From assembly GCA_035937155.1 (NCBI GenBank), contig DASYVJ010000072.1, positions 8,121-72,120 of the forward strand: 64,000 bases of DNA. The letters run 5' to 3'. Each line of letters starts with the position of its first letter. Positions within the stretch are counted from its first letter, which is position 1. The DNA is from Palsa-870 sp035937155 (GTDB taxonomy: Bacteria > Chloroflexota > Dormibacteria > Dormibacterales > Dormibacteraceae). The notes beneath the pieces are model-generated. The model had not been told where the DNA came from. It was given only the letters and a program-made list of their open reading frames with translations, and did no database searches. Positions 15,808 to 22,062 of the stretch are shown in pieces. The position numbers and the translations under genes are program-made.

Positions 15808-16890
15808 GTGGCGCCGCCTTACGACGTGATCCCCGACTCGGAGCTGCCGCGCTACGAGGCGCTTTCGCCCCACAACATCGTCCGGCTGACCCGACCTGGC
15901 CATGATTACGACCGCTCCGCCCGCACCTTCGAGGACTGGCTGAAGGCGGGCATCCTCGAGGCTGACCCGCCGTCGATGTACGTGCATGAGGTGCGCTTCA
16001 ACGGTAAGCGGCGGCGGGATCTGATCGCCGCGCTCCGGCTTCAGCCGTACGAGGACCGCGTGGTGTTGCCGCACGAGCGAACCCACCGGGGGCCGAAGGA
16101 GGACCGGCTGGCGCTGCTGCGTGCCACCAACGTAAGCCTCGAGCCGCTCTGGTTTCTCTACGAGCGCCGCGGCACCGCTCTTCAGCAGATCACCGAAGAC
16201 GTAAGCCGTCACCTTCCGGCGGTGACGTTCAAAGGCCCTGAACGAACCGAGCACCAGCTCTGGGTCATCTCAGATCCCACACTTCATGCCGCCGTGCACG
16301 CGGCGTTCGAGACGTTGCCGCTCCTGATCGCCGACGGGCACCACCGCTACGAGACCGCGCTGGCGCACTCCGAGGAGCTCGGGGGTGACCGGGACGCAGC
16401 CTCGCGCTTCACGCTCGCACTTCTCACCGACCTGGACGACCCCGGACTGGAGGTTCTGCCGACCCACCGGGTGGTTAAGGCGGGTGTGACCGTCACCGGG
16501 GGCGAGGACAAGCAGTCGCTCGACGAGACGCTGGCGGCTCTTCGTGGCCGGGTGGCGGCCGGAACCTACCGGGACCATCGATTCCAGGTGCTTCCGTTGG
16601 AAGGGGAGATGGCCGTGGTGGAGTTGCATGCTCAGGTGATCGACAACATCCTGGGCAAGCGGAACCCTGAAGACTTCCTCCTGTACACGCGAGACCCGGC
16701 CGAGGCGGTGCGGTGGGTAGACGAGGGGGTCGGCTCCGCCGCCTTCTTCCTGGACGCTCCCGATCTGCGCCTGGTTTTGAAGCGGGCCCAGGAAGGGAAG
16801 ACTCTTCCTCAGAAGAGCACATACTTCCACCCCAAACCGCCTTCGGGAATGGTGGTTTTTAGGCTTGACCCAAATACGCGTTTAAGCTAG
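15808..16890 (+). CDS. DUF1015-family protein
   Basis: 360 residues from GTG 15808, with DUF1015 features VAPPYDVI, SPHNIVRL, LIADGHHRYETAL and a C-terminal FHPKPPSGMVVF. The family often occurs near serA and is of unknown function. Homology probably extends further upstream: the same frame reads IRALPGIRYHLAPTGDPST before the GTG, matching the usual family N-terminus. That stretch has no ATG, GTG or TTG, only ATC (15739) or ATT (15748), so the real start may be non-canonical and overlap serA. Confidence 0.85.
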   Translation: MAPPYDVIPDSELPRYEALSPHNIVRLTRPGHDYDRSARTFEDWLKAGILEADPPSMYVHEVRFNGKRRRDLIAALRLQPYEDRVVLPHERTHRGPKEDRLALLRATNVSLEPLWFLYERRGTALQQITEDVSRHLPAVTFKGPERTEHQLWVISDPTLHAAVHAAFETLPLLIADGHHRYETALAHSEELGGDRDAASRFTLALLTDLDDPGLEVLPTHRVVKAGVTVTGGEDKQSLDETLAALRGRVAAGTYRDHRFQVLPLEGEMAVVELHAQVIDNILGKRNPEDFLLYTRDPAEAVRWVDEGVGSAAFFLDAPDLRLVLKRAQEGKTLPQKSTYFHPKPPSGMVVFRLDPNTRLS

Positions 16891-16907
16891 GAATTCAGAA
16901 GAACCAG

Positions 16908-17255
16908 ATGCCAACTTACGGTTATCGCTGCGGCAATTGCGGCCACCAGTTCGAGATTATTCAGAGGATCTCCGATGAGCCGCTGAAGACGTGCCCCAAG
17001 TGCCAGGGGAAGCTCGCCAAGATTCTCTACCCGGTCGGAATCAGCTTCAAGGGCAGCGGGTTCTATACGACTGACTACAAGAGTTCGGGCAAGAGCTCCG
17101 AGTCCTCGAGCAACGGCGCCTCGCCGAGCAAGGACGGGGGTTCCGAAAGTAAGCCCGAGACGAAGTCGGAGTCGAAATCGGATAGCAAGTCGGAGTCGAA
17201 GTCGGAAAGCAAGCCACAGCCCAAGTCAGATTCCAAGACGGAGAAAGCTTCCTAG
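16908..17255 (+). CDS. FmdB-type zinc-ribbon protein with low-complexity Ser/Lys tail
   Basis: 115 residues. The first 45 form the FmdB zinc ribbon with two CxxC pairs (YRCGNCGHQFE, LKTCPKCQGKL), then a conserved ISFKGSGFYTTDYK. The last ~50 residues are a repetitive Ser/Lys/Glu tail (repeats of SESKSDSK), encoded by a slippage-prone nucleotide repeat. The role is unknown; FmdB was named from a formamidase-operon regulator. The stop abuts the trxA start. Confidence 0.85.
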   Translation: MPTYGYRCGNCGHQFEIIQRISDEPLKTCPKCQGKLAKILYPVGISFKGSGFYTTDYKSSGKSSESSSNGASPSKDGGSESKPETKSESKSDSKSESKSESKPQPKSDSKTEKAS

Positions 17256-17597
17256 ATGTCAAACATTCAAGCGGTTACCGACAGCGAGTTCGAAAACTCG
17301 GTGCTGAAGTCCGAGATTCCCGTGCTGGTCGACTTCTGGGCGACCTGGTGCGGTCCGTGCCGCATGATCGCCCCCATCGTGGAGCAGATCCACGGCGAGC
17401 TCGGCGACAAGGTGAAGGTCATGAAGATGGACATCGACGAAAATCCCGCGACCCCGATGTCGCTGGGAATCATGTCGATCCCGACGGTGATCATCTTCAA
17501 GGACGGCAAGCCGGCCGAGCGGACGGTGGGCTACCGGCCGAACATGAAAGGCGACCTGAAGGCCAAGCTCGAAGCGCTGATCAGCCCGGCGGTCTAG
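17256..17597 (+). CDS. trxA: Thioredoxin
   Basis: 113 residues with the canonical active site WATWCGPCRMIAP, the cis-Pro region MSIPTVIIFKDG, and the usual central Asp-containing strand (VLVDFWA). It is a cytoplasmic dithiol reductant. It starts on the base after the FmdB stop. About 60 bp after its stop comes the tRNA-Sec gene, so trxA marks the left edge of the integration region. Confidence 0.95.
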   Translation: MSNIQAVTDSEFENSVLKSEIPVLVDFWATWCGPCRMIAPIVEQIHGELGDKVKVMKMDIDENPATPMSLGIMSIPTVIIFKDGKPAERTVGYRPNMKGDLKAKLEALISPAV

Positions 17598-17627
17598 GGC
17601 CCGGCGCGGCCTCCCCCGGCATCGTGG

Positions 17628-18089
17628 TTACATCGCGCGCGTCGTTAATGTAACTGCGCTGGGGATGTACGGGGGCTGGTGCCTCCCGCGGTCTTCAAAA
17701 CCGTTTGCGGGGCGCTGTTGAGGCGTCCTGGGTGGGTTCGATTCCCATCCATCCCCGCCAGATTTCAGTGCAATGACAGCCGAGTTGACAGCCACAGCCG
17801 TGCTAAGAGCCAAGCGTCGCTCCAGCCGCTCCATCGCGAACATGCCGCCAAAGGTCCCGCACGCTCCGCCGATCGCGAGGGCCGCAAAGGCCTCGACGGT
17901 CGCTAAAGAGAGACCCGAGCGCATCGTGACTGAAGCGGTCAAAATCAGGTAAATCGACGAGGTAACCATGGCGCTGATGTCGGCCGCGACAGCCAGCGTC
18001 CGATTGCCGCGGCTGACCAGCATGGTTTTCGACGTGTAGGACAAATCCTGCAGTAAGGCCGCCGCGAAAATGCCCGCTAGGACGTCCAC
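17628..18089 (-). CDS. Small membrane protein whose frame runs antisense through tRNA-Sec
   Basis: From a GTG at 18089 the first ~95 residues look like a genuine membrane protein with three hydrophobic helices (GIFAAALLQDLSYTSKTMLV, SAMVTSSIYLILTASV, FAALAIGGACGTFGGMF), resembling DUF2179/DUF5698 N-terminal domains. The last ~57 codons are read from the complement of the paired 9-mer motif and tRNA-Sec, so the natural C-terminus appears to have been replaced by the integration-site sequence. It is either truncated by integration or not expressed; the family call is tentative. Confidence 0.45.
   Translation of the reverse strand: MDVLAGIFAAALLQDLSYTSKTMLVSRGNRTLAVAADISAMVTSSIYLILTASVTMRSGLSLATVEAFAALAIGGACGTFGGMFAMERLERRLALSTAVAVNSAVIALKSGGDGWESNPPRTPQQRPANGFEDRGRHQPPYIPSAVTLTTRAM
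17661..17760 (+). tRNA. selC: tRNA-Sec (anticodon TCA)
   Basis: A 100-nt tRNA including an encoded CCA. The acceptor pairs GGGGATG with CATCCCC (an eighth T-C position is unpaired), followed by discriminator G and CCA. There is a long 6-bp D stem, an anticodon loop CTTCAAA with TCA at 17695-17697, a long variable arm (GGGCGC/GCGTCC) and a T arm with TTCGATT. UCA reads UGA, so the gene implies selenocysteine use. selA, selB and selD are not in the window. Its 3' part is repeated several times downstream. Confidence 0.95.
17774..17794 (+). repeat. Paired 9-mer motif directly 3' of tRNA-Sec
   Basis: Two TGACAGCC words 12 bp apart, exactly 13 nt after the tRNA CCA end. This is the reference copy of a motif found nine times up to 39.6 kb, always in the same orientation. 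Two half-sites one DNA turn apart resemble integrase arm-type sites; alternatively the block is the residual 3' end of a minus-strand gene. Confidence 0.75.
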
Positions 18090-18124
18090 GCGCTAGACCG
18101 TTTGAGCTCGCAACATCGTTTGCC

Positions 18125-19051
18125 TCAAGCGTGAGCATCCGAAATAGAGCCATGAGCTGCGCCCTGCGCGTCGACATAGTCACGCTTGACAACCTCGTCG
18201 AGACTGGTGAGGGGGATCGTCGGATAACGCCGACGCGTTTCTAGCGCGTCAAAAGCCTGCGGGCGGGTGTCCATGACTATGCCCATCTGGATCTGTCTGG
18301 CCATGCCAGGGTTCGCGAGACTCATCACAACCGCCATGAGGCGCATGGCGACCGGCGGGATATGGCCAACGTTTCCTCTCGATCCAATCTGCTTTCGGAA
18401 GATATCGACGAACGCTGTCATGGTCAGGTTCTCTGGGCCGCCAACCTCGATCACTTCGCCCCGCATGGACGGGTCGAGGATGGCCAATGCGACGAATTCA
18501 GAAACGTCAGCGGCTGAAACCCAGTTGATTGGATTGAGGCCGCGGCCGAACACCTGGGTCTTGCCTTTATCAAGCAGCGGGCGGCCGAGCACATCGCACC
18601 AGGTCTCCATGTATGCGGTGGGCCTGATGATCGTCCACGCGAGGCCGCTGGCCTTGAGGTCTTGCTCTGCCGCGTACTTCATTCTCATTAGCTCCGCCGG
18701 GTGATTCGGCGATGCATCTTTGACTGACACCAGCACGAACTGCTCGACCGCGACCTCGCGCGCAGCGAGTATGAGGTTGCGGTTGCCGTCGCGATCGATC
18801 GTGACTGGGCTCCCATCTTTGGTGCCGGCGAATCCCTGAATCGCTGAAATCACGGTCCGAGCGCCGTCGACCGCATGCCGAACCGCGGCCAAATCCCGAA
18901 CGTCGCCTTCGACGATCTCGACGCCCGTACCGGCAAGGTGGGCAGCCCGGCTGGGATCGCGCGTGAGCACGCGAATCTCAATGCCCCGCCGCCGTAACAG
19001 AGTGACGACCTTGGTTCCGAGCCGGCCAGTGCCGCCGGCAACCAGGATCAA
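18125..19051 (-). CDS. NmrA-like NAD(P)-binding protein
   Basis: About 308 residues from a TTG at 19051 that overlaps the stop of the SnoaL gene (TTGA). The N-terminal Rossmann motif is LILVAGGTGRLGTKVV, and the family pattern continues with VEIVEGDVRD, VEQFVLVSVKDAS and WTIIRPTAYMETW. The active-site Tyr of classical SDRs is not conserved, as in NmrA/atypical SDRs that act as redox sensors or reductases. It is cytoplasmic. It forms a two-gene unit with the SnoaL protein and lies within the first cargo block after selC. Confidence 0.8.
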   Translation of the reverse strand: MILVAGGTGRLGTKVVTLLRRRGIEIRVLTRDPSRAAHLAGTGVEIVEGDVRDLAAVRHAVDGARTVISAIQGFAGTKDGSPVTIDRDGNRNLILAAREVAVEQFVLVSVKDASPNHPAELMRMKYAAEQDLKASGLAWTIIRPTAYMETWCDVLGRPLLDKGKTQVFGRGLNPINWVSAADVSEFVALAILDPSMRGEVIEVGGPENLTMTAFVDIFRKQIGSRGNVGHIPPVAMRLMAVVMSLANPGMARQIQMGIVMDTRPQAFDALETRRRYPTIPLTSLDEVVKRDYVDAQGAAHGSISDAHA

Positions 19052-19494
19052 CGCTGGCTTGCTGCTGGTGCCGCCGGAGCCGGAAGCACGCCCACCTGAG
19101 CCAGGAAGTTGGTGATGTCGACGACGTCCCAGTGCTCGGCAAGCCGGCCGTCCCGCAGCATGTGGATGTCCACCCCGTGGGTGGTAACGCTCTTTCCGGT
19201 CGGTCCAAAACCGAACCACTCACCGACATGCGTGCCATCGTTGGACCACATGACCGCCACCTTGTCGCCTTCTACGACCAGGTGCTCGATAGTGAAGCGG
19301 GGATTGAAGGCTGCACGGACCATGCTGATGCGCTGCTTGAGGCCCTCAGCTCCCTGGCTCTGTTGCGGGAACGGGTTGTGCTCGATGTGGTCTGGCCAGG
19401 CGATCTCATCAAGGAGCTCGAGCCTTCCATTGTTGGCGACCTCCTCATAGAGCTGCACGACCGTCCGCCTGTTCTCGTCCTCAAACTTCGTCAC
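19048..19494 (-). CDS. SnoaL-like (NTF2-fold) ester cyclase family protein
   Basis: About 148 residues from a GTG at 19494 with AAGGAGGAG 5 nt upstream; a longer frame to 19590 lacks such a site. Features of the SnoaL-like group are VVQLYEEVANNGRLELLDEI, DHIEHNPFP, VAVMWSNDGTHVGEWFG and GVDIHMLRDGRLAEHWDVVD. Such proteins are small cytoplasmic enzymes, often cyclases or isomerases of polyketide-like substrates, but many have unknown substrates. Its stop overlaps the NmrA-like start. It is divergent from the XRE-STAND regulator, with 112 bp between starts. Confidence 0.82.
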   Translation of the reverse strand: MTKFEDENRRTVVQLYEEVANNGRLELLDEIAWPDHIEHNPFPQQSQGAEGLKQRISMVRAAFNPRFTIEHLVVEGDKVAVMWSNDGTHVGEWFGFGPTGKSVTTHGVDIHMLRDGRLAEHWDVVDITNFLAQVGVLPAPAAPAASQR

Positions 19495-19606
19495 AGAAAC
19501 TCCTCCTTGAATCGGGTGGATGATGGCGTCCGCTGGAATCAAGACCGATGATGTTCCCTGGCTGCCGGCCCCACCATGAAACTTACTCACCGTTTAGGTC
19601 ACCGAT

Positions 19607-21931
19607 TTGACTGATGAGAACCTAGGCGCCGCTCTCAAGGGCCTGCGTACGACGGCCGGGTTGACGCAAGAAGGATTGGCCGAGCGAGCCGGCATCAGTG
19701 CGCGCACCGTGAGTGACCTCGAGCGCGGACTGCGAACAATGGTCCATTACGACACGGCGAAGCGGATCGCCTCCGCCCTGGGGCTCGACGACGAGCGGCG
19801 CCGCCAATTTGAGGCGCTCGCGCGTGGGCGAGGATTGAATCCCTCGGCCGTCCCCGGAGGCGCGCTCCCGCCCGACCCGACCCCGTTCCGCGGTAGATCA
19901 CGGGAGCTGGAAAGCATCAAGTCGACCCTTCTGGCCGGCCGAGTCAGGTTGCTCACACTGACCGGGCCGGGTGGCATCGGAAAGACTCGACTTGCGCTGG
20001 AAGCCGCACGTGAGATCCAGGGGTCCTTTCCTGAAGGCTGCTTTTTTGTTTCGTTAGGCGAGGTGAAGGACGCATCCCTTGTCGCGCCCGAGCTCGCCAA
20101 AACGATCGGCGTCGTCGAGACAGGGCCCGGTCTGGAGCAACTGTTGACCAAGCACCTGGCGGGAAGGCGCTTCCTGATCGTGCTGGACACTTTCGAGCAC
20201 CTGACGGCGGCCGCGCCCCTGGTGTATTCGCTTGTGCTCAGCTGCCCTGACACCACGTTCCTGGTGACGAGTCGAAGCGCGTTGCGGTTGCGCGGAGAGC
20301 ACGAGTTTCCGGTGCCGCCGCTGGAGTCGCCTTCCCAGCTTGGCGACGACCCGGCTGGAGACATCATGCGATGGCCGGCCACCAGCCTTTTTTGGGAGCG
20401 CGCACAGGCGCTGATGCCGGATCTCGAACTTGATCGGCAGAGTGCCTTGCGGGTGCTCGAGATCTGTCGCAGGCTGGACGGCCTCCCTTTGGCGATCGAG
20501 CTGGCAGCCGCGCGAGTCAAGCACCTTCCCTTGGCCGCCATAAGCGAGCAGCTCGAGAATCGGCTCGAGTTTTTGGTTGGCGGCCCACGCGACCTTCCGC
20601 TGCGCCAGCGCGCCATCCGTGACACGGTGGCCTGGAGTCATGAATTACTTGCTCCTCGATCTCAAAAACTCTTCAGTCGTCTCTCCGTATTCGCAGGTGG
20701 CTGGCGCCTGAGCGACGTCGAGAAGATCTGCGGAACCGAGGTAGAAGTCGGGACCGCGCTCGAAGGCGTGAGTGCGCTGGTCGATCAGAGCTTGATCGTC
20801 CTTGATCGGATCCGTAACGACGCGCGCTACGACATGCTCGACGTTGTTAGGGAGTACGCAGCCCGGCGACTCGTCGAGGCGGGTGAGAGCGAGGAGATCG
20901 CCCAACGACATGCGCTCTATTACCTTGAGATGGCTGAGGAGGCCGAGCCCCACCTCGTGCGGGCGGGACACGAAGCTTGGTTCGGTCGCCTCCACGTCGA
21001 GCGCGGCAACGTGCGGAGTGGCATGGGTTGGGCGATCGATCGTGGCGAGACGGTGCTGGCGCTCCGATACACCGTTGCGCTGTGGCGTTACTGGCGGCAA
21101 CTAGGTGAGTTCGCAGAGGGCCGTCGCTGGTCGGATGCGGCGCTGGCGATGTCAGGGACGGCGAACGCGTCGCTCCGCGCCAAGGCGCTTTGGGCGGCCT
21201 CTGCTCTGGCTTTTCCGCAAGGCGACCATGCACGTATGGACGCCCTGGCTGCTGAGGGCCTTGAACTCGTGAGGCACAGCGAAGACCCGATGGATCGCCG
21301 CAACGCGCTCACGATCAAAGGCATGGTCGCCATGCTCCAAGGCCGCTACGCGGACGCTCTGGAACCCTTCCGCGAATCGGTAGCCATTTGCCGCCAGCTT
21401 GGGGTGAGTTGGCAGCTCGGCACCTCGTGCTTGAACCTTGGTACCACGCAACTGCACTCCGGTTCTGGTGATGCTCTGGCGACCTTGCAGGAGGGCCTCC
21501 GTGTCTATCGCGAGCTGGGCGATGACATCTTTGCTGCCCGCATCAACAACACGATGGCGCACGCCGCCCTCGCCCGAAACGACATTGCGGTAGCCGATCG
21601 ACTTGGTCGCGAAGCGCTCTCGACGGCGGCGCAGCAAGGAGAGCGCCAGGGTATCGCGGACGGACTGCATACACTCGCTGCTGTAGCCGCTGCGCGCTCC
21701 GACCCGGACCGGGCCGCCACCCTCGCCGGCGCCGCGGCAGCCATCAGGGAGACAATCGCCGCACGTCCCGGACCGTTTGACGTTGCGATTCCGGGGCGCT
21801 TTTTGCGGACCATGGAGAGGACCGTCACGGCCAAGCGCTGGCATCGATCATGGGACGCTGGTTTTGCGATGGATCCCCAAGCCGCGGTTAAAGATGCTCT
21901 CGCCAGTCCCAAGGCCAGTGTCAGACGGTAG
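19607..21931 (+). CDS. XRE-HTH / NB-ARC (STAND) ATPase / TPR transcriptional regulator
   Basis: 774 residues. Residues 1-65 are an XRE HTH (LRTTAGLTQEGLAERAGISA, TVSDLERGLR). A STAND ATPase follows, with FRGRSRELE, Walker A TGPGGIGKTRLALEA, Walker B FLIVLDTFEHL and the sensor region LVTSRSALRLRGEHEFPVPP; a winged-helix part is at DTVAWSHELL. The C-terminal ~300 residues are TPR-like repeats. STAND proteins switch on when a ligand opens the ATPase. It is divergent from the SnoaL/NmrA pair, which may be its targets. Confidence 0.85.
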   Translation: MTDENLGAALKGLRTTAGLTQEGLAERAGISARTVSDLERGLRTMVHYDTAKRIASALGLDDERRRQFEALARGRGLNPSAVPGGALPPDPTPFRGRSRELESIKSTLLAGRVRLLTLTGPGGIGKTRLALEAAREIQGSFPEGCFFVSLGEVKDASLVAPELAKTIGVVETGPGLEQLLTKHLAGRRFLIVLDTFEHLTAAAPLVYSLVLSCPDTTFLVTSRSALRLRGEHEFPVPPLESPSQLGDDPAGDIMRWPATSLFWERAQALMPDLELDRQSALRVLEICRRLDGLPLAIELAAARVKHLPLAAISEQLENRLEFLVGGPRDLPLRQRAIRDTVAWSHELLAPRSQKLFSRLSVFAGGWRLSDVEKICGTEVEVGTALEGVSALVDQSLIVLDRIRNDARYDMLDVVREYAARRLVEAGESEEIAQRHALYYLEMAEEAEPHLVRAGHEAWFGRLHVERGNVRSGMGWAIDRGETVLALRYTVALWRYWRQLGEFAEGRRWSDAALAMSGTANASLRAKALWAASALAFPQGDHARMDALAAEGLELVRHSEDPMDRRNALTIKGMVAMLQGRYADALEPFRESVAICRQLGVSWQLGTSCLNLGTTQLHSGSGDALATLQEGLRVYRELGDDIFAARINNTMAHAALARNDIAVADRLGREALSTAAQQGERQGIADGLHTLAAVAAARSDPDRAATLAGAAAAIRETIAARPGPFDVAIPGRFLRTMERTVTAKRWHRSWDAGFAMDPQAAVKDALASPKASVRR

Positions 21932-21966
21932 GGAGCGTTGCGGCGACAACCGGAGCGATCGGTACT

Positions 21967-22012
21967 CCATCCCCGCCAGGTGCTGGGCGGGTGACAGGCA
22001 AGTTGACAGCCA
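21967..22012 (+). repeat. selC-type integration-site repeat (short form, copy D)
   Basis: The 12-nt tRNA-Sec 3' end CCATCCCCGCCA (21967-21978), a 13-nt spacer and the paired 9-mer motif (21992-22012), the same geometry as at selC. It sits ~50 bp before the cyclase-STAND gene. About 100 bp from here to the gene start is nearly identical to the region at 39584-39685. Confidence 0.75.
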
Positions 22013-22062
22013 AAGCAGCAAACTCAGAGGCCACGTCGTCCGGCCCAACCTAGAATGCGTCC

